A stretch of 64,000 nt of DNA from Chloroflexota bacterium (lineage in GTDB: Bacteria > Chloroflexota > Dormibacteria > Dormibacterales > Dormibacteraceae): assembly GCA_005880915.1 (NCBI GenBank), contig VBIW01000038.1, positions 1 to 64,000 on the forward strand, read 5' to 3'. The notes beneath the pieces were generated by a model, which saw only the letters and a list, made by a program, of their open reading frames with translations, did not search any database and was not told where the DNA came from. Below are positions 42,299-49,937 of this stretch, piece by piece (positions within the stretch are counted from its first letter, which is position 1; each line of letters opens with the position of its first letter). The position numbers and the translations under genes were made by a program.

Positions 42299-42820
42299 TC
42301 ACGGCCTCGGGATGCGCTGCGGCCTGCGCCCATCGGCCGTCACAACTTCCGAGATGAGCTCTGGGTGGTAGTCAATCCCGTACTTGGCGTGTAGGCGGCC
42401 GATCGCGGCCTCGCGCTCACTGTCGCCGAGATTGGTTGCAGCGAACAGCTCCCCGAGTGCGTCGTAGTAGGGCTCCAGCAGGCCCGGTGTGTGAATTTCG
42501 AGTACGCGTGTGGGTTCGTTGGTGTGGTTCCACATCGAATGATGTACACCCCTAGGCTTGATGACCAATGCACCGGCGACCGCTGTCGACACCCGACCCC
42601 CAATGTCGATTGTCAGCTCACCCGCAAGGAGGACGGTGACCTCGTCCTCGCGCGTGTGGGTGTGCGGCGGAATGAACATGCCAGGAAAGAAGGTCCCCTC
42701 GAAGATGAACAGGCGGCCGTCGAACGCTTCTGCCGGGACTTTCGCCCGCGAACCAAGCCCGGGCATCAGGCGACCGGCATCGGGTTGAACGATCGATCCC
42801 TGCTGAATGGTTGCACTCAT
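42299..42820 (-). CDS. Cupin-domain protein
   Basis: This 173-residue protein has the metal-binding cupin motif PPHTHTREDEVTVLLAGELT and the second motif HHSMWNHTNEPTRVLEIHTP. A C-terminal helical segment follows. It resembles the cupin at 45655. Cupins may be dioxygenases, isomerases or sensors. It is the first gene of the TetR-controlled operon and is followed by the epimerase. Confidence 0.85.
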   Translation of the reverse strand: MSATIQQGSIVQPDAGRLMPGLGSRAKVPAEAFDGRLFIFEGTFFPGMFIPPHTHTREDEVTVLLAGELTIDIGGRVSTAVAGALVIKPRGVHHSMWNHTNEPTRVLEIHTPGLLEPYYDALGELFAATNLGDSEREAAIGRLHAKYGIDYHPELISEVVTADGRRPQRIPRP

Positions 42821-42849
42821 GTGAATGGCACTCCTTTGGAAGTTAGCGT

Positions 42850-42875
42850 TTACACTAGTGGTGCCACTAGTGTAA
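42850..42875. promoter_or_regulatory. TetR-family operator, perfect palindrome
   Basis: Half-site TTACACTAGTGG (42850-42861), spacer TG, and its exact complement CCACTAGTGTAA (42864-42875). It lies midway between the cupin operon start at 42820 and the tetR start at 42886, so one repressor dimer pair can control both directions. Confidence 0.8.
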
Positions 42876-42885
42876 CCTATAGGTT

Positions 42886-43521
42886 GTGAAAGTCAAGCCG
42901 GTTGCCACCAGGGTCGGCAGGCGTGAGCAGGCCGCGCACACACGGGTTCGCATTCTCGACGCCGCCTACCGCCTCCTGTTAGCAGGTGGCTATGAGGCGA
43001 CCACGATTCAGATGGTCGCCGAGGCAGCCGGTGTCGCTGTGCAAACCGTGTATTTCGTCTTTGGCACGAAGGCGAGGCTCCTATCCGAGGTTGAGAACCG
43101 AGTGGTCCTCGGGGACGCTCCTTCGGAGCAGTGGCGCGAGCGCCCGTGGGTGACACAGATGCAACAGGAGACCGATCCTCGAAAGCTGCTCGAGATCTTC
43201 GTCGAGGTCGACACGGACATTAAGAGCAGGATCAGTCCGTTCGTGTCCGCGCTTGGACCAGCGTTCCCGAGCGATCCAACATCGGTGGCGGCCCGAGATC
43301 GAGGCCGTGATGAGTTCTTTGGCTTTGTCGTCGGTCGCCTGGAAGCGATCGGGGCATTACGCGACGGGATGACGCGTATGCGCGCGATGGACATCATCCG
43401 AGTTGTGAACACCACCGAGGCTTACGCAGACCTCACGACTCGCCGCGGCTGGACAGTCACCGATTGGAAGGACTGGTTGACCGACCTGCTCGGTGGGCAG
43501 CTAATTGCACATCCCCAGTGA
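42886..43521 (+). CDS. TetR-family transcriptional repressor
   Basis: This 211-residue protein has an N-terminal TetR helix-turn-helix (HTRVRILDAAYRLLLAGGYE, then TTIQMVAEAAGVAVQTVYFV) and a ligand-binding C-terminal helical domain. It starts at GTG 42886, 11 bp after the perfect operator. It is divergent from the cupin-epimerase operon and is expected to repress both that operon and itself until it binds a small molecule. Confidence 0.9.
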   Translation: MKVKPVATRVGRREQAAHTRVRILDAAYRLLLAGGYEATTIQMVAEAAGVAVQTVYFVFGTKARLLSEVENRVVLGDAPSEQWRERPWVTQMQQETDPRKLLEIFVEVDTDIKSRISPFVSALGPAFPSDPTSVAARDRGRDEFFGFVVGRLEAIGALRDGMTRMRAMDIIRVVNTTEAYADLTTRRGWTVTDWKDWLTDLLGGQLIAHPQ

Positions 43522-43788
43522 TCCTGTTGACTCTCGGGTTTGACGCGGCACGGTCGTGGGAGCACCGTCGAGTCCATTTGAAGGAAGCTAAACGTGTACC
43601 TGCGTGCTTCAGAGTCTTAAAGCGCGCCGGTCGCCCGCGAGTCTATCCAAACAATTCGAAAAGCGTCCCGCTTGGGCTACCAGCTTCATAGCGATTCCGC
43701 CTGATAAGGAAGTCCATCGGCCGCCCGATAACCAGCCTGAATCAACACCAGCGCCTGAGCCGCGCGGTTACTCGCGCACCGCTGGCGG
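43522..43788. other. Convergent intergenic region, nothing recognisable
   Basis: About 270 bp between the 3' ends of tetR and a leftward membrane protein gene. Short open frames here carry no domain or ribosome signal. Confidence 0.3.
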
Positions 43789-44211
43789 TCACCGCCTCCA
43801 CTGCGCATAGAGCGCCACCAGCAAGGCAGCCGCTGCGGCAGGCTGCATCAGCACCCAGTCCGCGCTTTCGAGCTGGCCTGCTGACAACGCCAGGGGGACG
43901 CTCCACCAGAGGCCGTACGCGAGGTTTCCCGCCTGCACAGCGGCCATAAGAACCCTGCCCCAAGAGCGCCGTCGCAGCGCGTAAGCCAGGGTCGCGGCCA
44001 CGTTCACCCCGGACCAAGCCAAGAGCAGGTATGCATTGCGAGTCCGCTCGGCGATGACGGCGGAGGCGTCGCCCTGCCAGTAGAAGGTGCGGAACTCGTA
44101 CCAGAGGCCGCCCGCAATCAGCCAGTAAAGACATTCCGCGGCCGCGATCACGACTACCAAGATCACCAGCAGGCGCTGATTCCGCGTCACGGCCGCCACT
44201 CTAGCTTCCAT
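43789..44211 (-). CDS. Small membrane protein of unknown function
   Basis: This 140-residue protein has four predicted helices (LLVILVVVIAAAECLYWLIA, AYLLLAWSGVNVAATLAYAL, RVLMAAVQAGNLAYGLWWSV, PAAAAALLVALYAQW). No family is recognised. Its start is 34 bp from the divergent DUF4386-like gene at 44246. Confidence 0.55.
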   Translation of the reverse strand: MEARVAAVTRNQRLLVILVVVIAAAECLYWLIAGGLWYEFRTFYWQGDASAVIAERTRNAYLLLAWSGVNVAATLAYALRRRSWGRVLMAAVQAGNLAYGLWWSVPLALSAGQLESADWVLMQPAAAAALLVALYAQWRR

Positions 44212-44245
44212 CGCCCCAAGTCACCCGGGCGCGGCTAAGCTCTCG

Positions 44246-44914
44246 GTGGTGACTGAATCCGCGATCAGCCGCATCGGTGCCGCCACCGGGGTCGCATCGG
44301 TGGTCGTGACGTTCATCGGCTTTGGTGTGCACGGCGCTCTTCCGACGGATACGACGGCCGGCGCCGTCGAAACGTACGTCAAGGGCGTGAGCGCGACCCA
44401 AGCGGGAATCGGCAATTACCTTGAGCTCCTGGGCTACTTACTCTTTCTCGCCTTTGCGGCATATCTCTATGCCGTGGGTCGAGCCGGCGCGACGAATTCG
44501 TTGCACTGGTTGAACGTCCTTGGCCTGGCGGCGGCAATTACCTACATCGCCGTCAGCGCGTTTGCGATAGCCGGACAGGTGCTCATGGTCAACTGGGCCA
44601 AGGCAGGCGCCGATCCAAAAACGGTGCTCGGCGCGTACATGCTGGACAGCGCTGCCTTCACGCTGAGCTTCGAAATTGCGGCTCTCTTCTTGTTGGCGGT
44701 CGGCATTCTCTTGTTGACCAGGCCCATCGCCCTGCGGTTGATCGGGGCGTCGGGCATGCTCGTTGCCTTGGTGCTGTTTATCACCGGTCTCATCAGCACC
44801 GCATCGATTCAGAGTTCGAGCAGCCAGATCGGGTTTATGGTGTTCAGCTTATGGACCGTCATTGCAGCCATCTATCTGCTGATACGTCCGGCCTCGATAA
44901 CTCGAGCTGCCTAG
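44246..44914 (+). CDS. Multi-pass membrane protein, DUF4386-like
   Basis: This 222-residue protein has five to six predicted helices (RIGAATGVASVVVTFIGFGV, LLGYLLFLAFAAYLYAVG, VLGLAAAITYIAVSAFAIAG, IALRLIGASGMLVALVLFIT) with a TFIGFGVHGALPTD loop. The general pattern recalls DUF4386-type integral proteins, but this is weak. GTG 44246 and GTG 44249 are both possible starts. Confidence 0.6.
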   Translation: MVTESAISRIGAATGVASVVVTFIGFGVHGALPTDTTAGAVETYVKGVSATQAGIGNYLELLGYLLFLAFAAYLYAVGRAGATNSLHWLNVLGLAAAITYIAVSAFAIAGQVLMVNWAKAGADPKTVLGAYMLDSAAFTLSFEIAALFLLAVGILLLTRPIALRLIGASGMLVALVLFITGLISTASIQSSSSQIGFMVFSLWTVIAAIYLLIRPASITRAA

Positions 44915-44977
44915 CTGCTCCGCGTCTCCACGCACGAGATTCTCGAGTTCCGGATTTGGCTGGTCGGCCGATCTGAC

Positions 44978-45589
44978 TCAGGCCGCAGTTGCGTGCGCGG
45001 CCGCCTTGACCGCGCCCACCATCAGAGCCGCGGCGGCTGCATCTGACATGCCCTCGCCGGTCAAACGCCGCCACGTCCAGAAGTCGATTGCCAGCGCGAC
45101 GGCGGCTCGGAGTCCCTGCTTTGGGTGGGCGCCTTGTGTAAAACCGGCGGCCAGTGCTGTCGCGAGACTCTCGAATTGCTTGTCCAGACGAATCCTCATC
45201 ACGGCGTCCAGGGCGGGCATGACGAGACGATCTCGCTGCATGTTCTCAATGGTCCGCGCTGTGTACCGATACCAGGAATAGAGGGGCACCAGTACGGCAC
45301 GTAGACGGTCGGCAGGGTCCTTCATCCCCAACGCGGCGTTCGGATCGGGCGGTGGATTTTCAGCAAGCCAATAAGCACCGCACGCCTCGAAAAGCTCCCT
45401 TTCGTCAGGGAAGTTGTTGTAAACGGTCAGCCGCTGAACACCGGCCCGACGTGCGATCTCCGCCACCGTCGTCTGCGCCGGTCCAACCTCCGTGTGCAGC
45501 GCAGCCGTGGCTTCCACGATTCGGCGGCGCGTCTCAGCCTGCTTCTCGGCCCGCGCTTTCAACGTATACCTTCGAGTTTCACTTGACAT
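44978..45589 (-). CDS. TetR-family transcriptional regulator
   Basis: This 203-residue protein starts MSSETRRYTLKARAEKQAET, followed by RRRIVEATAALHTEVGPAQT and the TVAEIARRAGVQRLTVYNNF helix-turn-helix. The KARAEKQ start matches a family common in soil actinobacteria and Chloroflexota. ATG 45589 is preferred to 45619. It is divergent from the cupin gene at 45655, the likely regulated target. Confidence 0.87.
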   Translation of the reverse strand: MSSETRRYTLKARAEKQAETRRRIVEATAALHTEVGPAQTTVAEIARRAGVQRLTVYNNFPDERELFEACGAYWLAENPPPDPNAALGMKDPADRLRAVLVPLYSWYRYTARTIENMQRDRLVMPALDAVMRIRLDKQFESLATALAAGFTQGAHPKQGLRAAVALAIDFWTWRRLTGEGMSDAAAAALMVGAVKAAAHATAA

Positions 45590-45615
45590 GGCGCTCACCC
45601 ATCGTATACCTTCGG
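45563..45615. promoter_or_regulatory. Repeated GTATACCTTCG motif in the tetR/cupin control region
   Basis: CGTATACCTTCG occurs at about 45563-45574 and again at about 45604-45615 in the same orientation. The first copy lies in the start of the tetR gene, the second in the gap between the two genes. They could be binding sites for the TetR protein. The function is inferred. Confidence 0.35.
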
Positions 45616-45654
45616 TCAATCACTGAGCGGCATGTTTATCGAAAGGAGCAAAAG

Positions 45655-46176
45655 ATGACAACAACGGCAGTTCGGATCGTGGGACCGACGGACGGCAAGC
45701 TTGGGCAGCTGGGCGGGATCAGCGTCCGCTTCATGGTCGATGGCGCCGCGTCAGGCGGTGGCTTCTCGCTGGTGGAGCACCCGATGGAGCCGCGCGCCCT
45801 GGCCGCGCCGATGCACCGGCACAGTCGCGAGGACGAGTACACCTTCATCCTGGAAGGTCGGGTCGGCGCCGACCTCGGAGGGGAGATCGTCTACGGCGAG
45901 GTCGGCGACCTGATCTTCAAGCCGCGAGGCCAGTGGCACACGTTCTGGAACGCGGGAGATGTGCCGGCACGCATCCTCGAGATCATCTCGCCCGCCGGCT
46001 TTGAAAAGTTCTTTGACGAGGTCACGGACCTGGCCGCGCGCGGTGAGCTGGACCCAGGCCGGATGGCCGCCAAAGCGGCCGAGTACGGCGTCGAGCTGGA
46101 CCTCAGCAGCGTCCCCGGGCTGATGACTGCCCATGGTGTGACGTTTGCCGCAGGAGCCCCACCGGAGCAGCGTTAG
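45655..46176 (+). CDS. Cupin-domain protein
   Basis: This 173-residue cupin has the motif APMHRHSREDEYTFILEGRV, PxG-type turn GEVGDLIFKPRGQWHTFWNA, and a helical C-terminus. It parallels the cupin at 42299 in length and order. ATG 45655 has AAAGGAG 6 nt upstream, so the upstream 101 codons of the longer frame are not used. It stands divergent from a TetR regulator. Confidence 0.87.
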   Translation: MTTTAVRIVGPTDGKLGQLGGISVRFMVDGAASGGGFSLVEHPMEPRALAAPMHRHSREDEYTFILEGRVGADLGGEIVYGEVGDLIFKPRGQWHTFWNAGDVPARILEIISPAGFEKFFDEVTDLAARGELDPGRMAAKAAEYGVELDLSSVPGLMTAHGVTFAAGAPPEQR

Positions 46177-46199
46177 CCCGCCGGCACCCGGTAGGTACG

Positions 46200-46227
46200 T
46201 GGGGGCAGCTTCACGCAGCTGCCCCCA
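46200..46227. terminator. Terminator hairpin after the cupin gene
   Basis: GGGGGCAGCT and AGCTGCCCCC form a 10-bp stem around a six-base loop, 25 bp after the cupin stop codon. No T-tract follows, so it may be a weak or factor-assisted terminator. Confidence 0.6.
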
Positions 46228-46280
46228 CCTTGACGGGTCCCTACCTGACGAGCACCGCGATGCACGGCCTGGCGATTCCA

Positions 46281-46342
46281 GGCGTTAGGCGCCAAACGCG
46301 TCCATCGCCCGCCCTCGATACGCGCTTTTGGCGCCTAACGCG
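46281..46342. repeat. 62-bp palindromic element, copy 1
   Basis: The ends are GGCGTTAGGCGCC and GGCGCCTAACGCG, near-palindromes themselves and inverted to each other, around ~24 bp of partly conserved sequence. Copies of identical length lie at 49133 and 49728. Confidence 0.75.
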
Positions 46343-46425
46343 CCGGGTCGCGCACTCCATCAACGCGACGCCTGGAGAAACGCGAGCGCCGGCCACGAGT
46401 GCCGGACGCTCGCCGCACCACGATC

Positions 46426-47109
46426 TCAGGCCGGGCTGGCCGCCGTGGCTCTTACCGAGGAATGCATCTCGGTAACCGCGCGTGGCCCTTGCACGAATAG
46501 CGTGACGCTCGCCACAGCCAGCCACAGGAACCAGGCAAGCGTGGGAGCCGCCACGACGCTGCCCCCGAGGATGAAGGCCGGAACCATCGCCACTGCGATC
46601 ACACCCGCTGTTCCCGCCAGCCAGCGGGGGATCCCACCGTAGATGAGTCCCGATGCAGCGACAGCGCCGATCGACAGCGCCTGAACGAGCATCGAGACGG
46701 TGAAGGCGAAATCACCCATCACCCACAGCGTTCGGGCGAGGCTGGGATCGAGCTGGACCGGGCTCGAGTAGAGGGCGTAGGTGGCCGGAAAGCTGGCGAG
46801 CTTTATCGCAACGGACACGACGCAGGCGGCAACTGCGATCTGGGCCGCCACGGCGAACCTGGGCTCGGCGGGACGAAGGCGCGAGTAGAGGACGAGCGTG
46901 AAGACCATAACCGACACAAACGCCCAGAGCTCGGTGTGAACGAGGGGATTCAGGTTGGGGATGCCGTGGTGAAAGACGTAGGCGGCGATCTGCTGATCGG
47001 ATGACGCATGGGTTGGCGCCGAGTCGTCGCCGCCTCCCTTCGCGAAACCGAAGATCGGAAAGATCAGCCCTGTCAGCGCCGGGAGACGAACGAGCCACTT
47101 GCTATGCAT
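46426..47109 (-). CDS. Membrane protein of unknown function
   Basis: This protein of about 227 residues has six predicted helices, e.g. LVRLPALTGLIFPIFGFAKG, TELWAFVSVMVFTLVLYS and IAVAACVVSVAIKLASFPAT. No family is recognised. ATG 47109 (MHSKWLVRL) has a GGTGTC sequence upstream; the longer start at 47127 lacks one. Confidence 0.6.
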   Translation of the reverse strand: MHSKWLVRLPALTGLIFPIFGFAKGGGDDSAPTHASSDQQIAAYVFHHGIPNLNPLVHTELWAFVSVMVFTLVLYSRLRPAEPRFAVAAQIAVAACVVSVAIKLASFPATYALYSSPVQLDPSLARTLWVMGDFAFTVSMLVQALSIGAVAASGLIYGGIPRWLAGTAGVIAVAMVPAFILGGSVVAAPTLAWFLWLAVASVTLFVQGPRAVTEMHSSVRATAASPA

Positions 47110-47302
47110 TTCGAATGACACCTCCATGGGTTTGACGGGAACAGCCGCATCGTCCGACCCGAGCAGGGCCGCGGTCGTCCGGTCCCGGGCTGAATTTCTT
47201 CTCGGTCGCCACGCGGAGATTGCCTGCGTCTCATCGCGCTGACGTAGACCGCATCAGCCTCCGGGTTGATGGCAGCCGCGCGGCCGTGACCTAAAGTGCC
47301 GG

Positions 47303-48478
47303 GTGGTGGACAGGCGGTGGCGGATCGCGGCGGAGTTCGGGCCGGCGGTGGCGTTTACGCTGCTCTCGCAATACGAGATCTGGGCTGGGCCGATCCCGCA
47401 CCTGGGAGGTTCGCCCAGCGGTCCGAAGCCAGTGCTCTCAGCGGTTGTTGCCTTGATCAGCCTCGGGCTGGCGCTCCGCCTTCGGTCGCCTCTTCTGGCC
47501 CTGGTCCTGGCGATGAGTCCGTTTGGGGTCCACGGCATCCTCCAGCATTTCGTTGCGAGGGGTGGCCCGAACCTGTTCGAGGTTTTCCTCTCGCAAGTCT
47601 TCATCGTCTATTCGACTGCAGCCAATACCTCCGGACGTAAGACCTATGCCGGTGCGGCGATAGTCGTCGCGTTCCAGCTGCTCGGTTACGGCCCGACGCT
47701 GCCAGGCAGCTTCGACCAGGCCTCCGGAGAGTGGGTGTTCTATGCGATTGCCTGGGCGCTCGGCAAAACGCTCCGGCGCCGTGCATTGCGCGGAGACCGC
47801 CTCGAGGCTCGCACGGCTGAGTTGGAGGCCGGGCAGCAGGAGCAGATCCAGGCGGCAATTGCCGACGAGCGAGCCAGAATCGCCCGCGAGCTTCACGACA
47901 TCGTGGCGCACAGTGTCAGCCTGATGGTGCTGCAGGCCGGGGCAGCTCGCCAGGCGCTGGACAGGCAGCCGCAGAAAGCCCGCGAACCTCTGCTCTCAGT
48001 CGAGGCGACCGGCCGCACCGCGATGTCGGAGCTGCGCAGGCTTGTGACCATGCTGCGTCAGCCGGAAGACGAGGACCAGCTCGCACCGCAGCCCAGCCTC
48101 CGTCATCTCAACATGCTGATCGACCAGATCCGGGAGACAGGCCTCGTGATCAACGTCGACGATAGCTGTCGAGAGGACGGAATCCCACCTGGAGTCGACC
48201 TCTCTGCATACCGCATAGCTCAGGAGGCGCTGACCAACGTGCTCAAGCATGCGAGCGCCGCCCATGTCACCGTTTTGGTGTCATGCGACGGAGCTGCCGT
48301 CGAAATCACAGTTGAGGATGATGGGCGGGGCCCTTCCGACCACGGGTCTCTCACGGGCGGCCACGGCATCATCGGGATGCGGGAACGAGTCAGCCTCTTC
48401 GGCGGTCGCTTCGAAGCTGGGGCTCGCGCGGGTGGTGGCTTCCGCGTCTTCGCTCACCTTCCTTACGACCCAACGTGA
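47303..48478 (+). CDS. Sensor histidine kinase, HisKA_3 type
   Basis: This 391-residue kinase has several membrane helices in its first 170 residues, then RIARELHDIVAHSVSLMVLQ (phosphoacceptor His in LHDIVAH), LTNVLKHASAAHVTVLVSC, VEDDGRGPSDHG and GHGIIGMRERVSLFGGRF of the ATPase domain. It overlaps the response regulator start by 4 nt and forms a NarL-type two-component pair with it. The partner promoter and signal are unknown. Confidence 0.9.
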   Translation: MVDRRWRIAAEFGPAVAFTLLSQYEIWAGPIPHLGGSPSGPKPVLSAVVALISLGLALRLRSPLLALVLAMSPFGVHGILQHFVARGGPNLFEVFLSQVFIVYSTAANTSGRKTYAGAAIVVAFQLLGYGPTLPGSFDQASGEWVFYAIAWALGKTLRRRALRGDRLEARTAELEAGQQEQIQAAIADERARIARELHDIVAHSVSLMVLQAGAARQALDRQPQKAREPLLSVEATGRTAMSELRRLVTMLRQPEDEDQLAPQPSLRHLNMLIDQIRETGLVINVDDSCREDGIPPGVDLSAYRIAQEALTNVLKHASAAHVTVLVSCDGAAVEITVEDDGRGPSDHGSLTGGHGIIGMRERVSLFGGRFEAGARAGGGFRVFAHLPYDPT

Positions 48479-49125
48479 TCAGGGTCCTGGTTGCCGACGA
48501 CCAGGCCATGGTCCGCGCCGGCCTCCGGTTGATCCTCGAAGGCCAGCCCGACATCGAGGTTGTCGGAGAGGCGACCGATGGCGAGGACGCGCAGGTTGCC
48601 GTCAGGCGCGACCATCCGGATCTGGTTCTCATGGACATCCGGATGCCACGCCTGGACGGTATCGCTGCAACCCGCCGCCTGATCGAGGACCATCCCGCTC
48701 TGCGGATCCTCGTGGTGACCACGTTCGACGCGGATAACTACGTCTTCGAAGCGCTGCGTGCGGGAGCAAGCGGCTTCATCCTCAAGGATTCGTCGCCCGA
48801 GCAGCTGGTGGCCGCCGTCCGGCTGATCGCAGCCGGGGATGCGCTTCTGGCGCCCGCACGCACACGCCGGCTGATCGAGGCACAGGTCCGACCCCAGGCC
48901 AGCCTGGACACAGGCCTCATCAGCACCCTCACCGACCGCGAGCGCGAGGTGCTCGTCCTTATGGCGCGCGGCCTCGACAACGGCCAGATCGCAGCACAGC
49001 TGTTCGTCGGCGAGGCGACCGTGAGGACTCATGTCGGCCACGTCCTGTCCAAGCTGAACGCACGCTCCCGCGTCCAGGCGGTGGTGGTCGCCTATGAGTC
49101 GGGCCTGGTGCGGCCCAGCTCCTAA
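48475..49125 (+). CDS. NarL/LuxR-family response regulator
   Basis: This 216-residue regulator has receiver motifs IRVLVADDQAMVRAGLRLIL, DLVLMDIRMPRLDG (Asp), LVVTTFDADNYVFEALRAGA and FILKDSSP (Lys), then the LuxR domain LTDREREVLVLMARGLDNGQ, IAAQLFVGEATVRTHVGHVL. GTG 48475 overlaps the stop of its kinase gene. A 62-bp palindrome (copy 2) begins 8 nt after its stop. Confidence 0.92.
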   Translation: MIRVLVADDQAMVRAGLRLILEGQPDIEVVGEATDGEDAQVAVRRDHPDLVLMDIRMPRLDGIAATRRLIEDHPALRILVVTTFDADNYVFEALRAGASGFILKDSSPEQLVAAVRLIAAGDALLAPARTRRLIEAQVRPQASLDTGLISTLTDREREVLVLMARGLDNGQIAAQLFVGEATVRTHVGHVLSKLNARSRVQAVVVAYESGLVRPSS

Positions 49126-49132
49126 GATTCCA

Positions 49133-49194
49133 CGCGTTAGGCGCCTAACGCGCCCATCGCTCACCCTCGATACGCGCGTTTGGCGCCTAACGCG
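49133..49194. repeat. 62-bp palindromic element, copy 2
   Basis: It begins CGCGTTAGGCGCCTAACGCG (itself a perfect palindrome) and ends GTTTGGCGCCTAACGCG, with CCCTCGATACGCG between, as in copy 1. It may serve as the terminator of the two-component genes. Confidence 0.8.
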
Positions 49195-49288
49195 CTTGAC
49201 ACCTTGGCGCGCAGGGCCAATAGTCGGGACGACGGCGATGCCACAGGTGGCACCGTGCTCCGATGGACACGATTACGCGGGAGGAGCC

Positions 49289-49708
49289 ATGGAACGGACG
49301 CTGTTCGAACGACTTGGTGGACTCGACGCCATCACGGCGGTTGTCGAAGACTTCAGGGACCGGGTGGCCCAAGACGACCGGATAAACCTGAAGTTCGCGA
49401 GGACGGACCTGGCGCGCTTGAGAAAGATGCTCATCGACCAGGTCTGCGAAGCAACCGGCGGGCCATGTCAATACAACGGGCGCAGCATGAAACAAGCGCA
49501 CGGCGGGATGAAGGTCACCACAGGCGAGTTCAATGCCCTGGTAGAGGATCTGGTCGCGACTTTGAATCAATTCAAGGTCCCGAGCGCCGAACGGGACGAG
49601 CTCCTAGCGATTCTCGGCCCTCTGAAATCGGACATTGTCGAGGTGAATTCGAGTGAGGTTGGGACCCCCCTTCCAGACGAGTTCCAACCCGCGCCCGCGC
49701 TGATGTGA
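49289..49708 (+). CDS. Group 1 truncated haemoglobin
   Basis: This 139-residue protein starts at ATG 49289 with GGAGGAG 4 nt upstream. It has the 2-on-2 globin pattern LFERLGGLDAITAVVEDFRD, the LIDQVCEATGGPCQYNG segment and the proximal histidine in MKQAHGGMKVT. The residue at the usual Tyr-B10 position (after VEDF) is Arg rather than Tyr, a substitution seen in related bacterial globins. It probably binds oxygen or nitric oxide. The upstream part of the long frame is not coding. Confidence 0.88.
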   Translation: MERTLFERLGGLDAITAVVEDFRDRVAQDDRINLKFARTDLARLRKMLIDQVCEATGGPCQYNGRSMKQAHGGMKVTTGEFNALVEDLVATLNQFKVPSAERDELLAILGPLKSDIVEVNSSEVGTPLPDEFQPAPALM

Positions 49709-49727
49709 GCTCAGTGTCCGCGAGACA

Positions 49728-49789
49728 CGCGTTAGGCGCCTAACGCGTCTATCACCGCGCCTTGATGCACGCGTTTGGCGCCTAACGCG
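49728..49789. repeat. 62-bp palindromic element, copy 3
   Basis: It has the same ends as copy 2 (CGCGTTAGGCGCCTAACGCG and GTTTGGCGCCTAACGCG) with a divergent centre. It lies 19 nt after the globin stop and 20 bp before tRNA-Val. Confidence 0.8.
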
Positions 49790-49812
49790 GGTATCCCGCG
49801 ACAACCGCGTGG

Positions 49813-49885
49813 TGGGCGGCGAGGGTTTCGAACCCCCGACCTCCAGCATGTCAAGCTGGCGCTCTTCCAACTGAGCTAGCCGCCC
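49813..49885 (-). tRNA. tRNA-Val(GAC)
   Basis: The minus-strand sequence starts GGGCGGCTAGCTCAGTTGG and ends GCCGCCC-A. The anticodon stem CCAGC/GCTGG surrounds TTGACAT (anticodon GAC), and the T-arm has GGTTCGAAACC. CCA is encoded (49810-49812). Confidence 0.95.
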
Positions 49886-49937
49886 CTTCTACCGGGCTCC
49901 CCGGAGTGTGGCGAGTGGACGACTTATTGTAGGTGCG

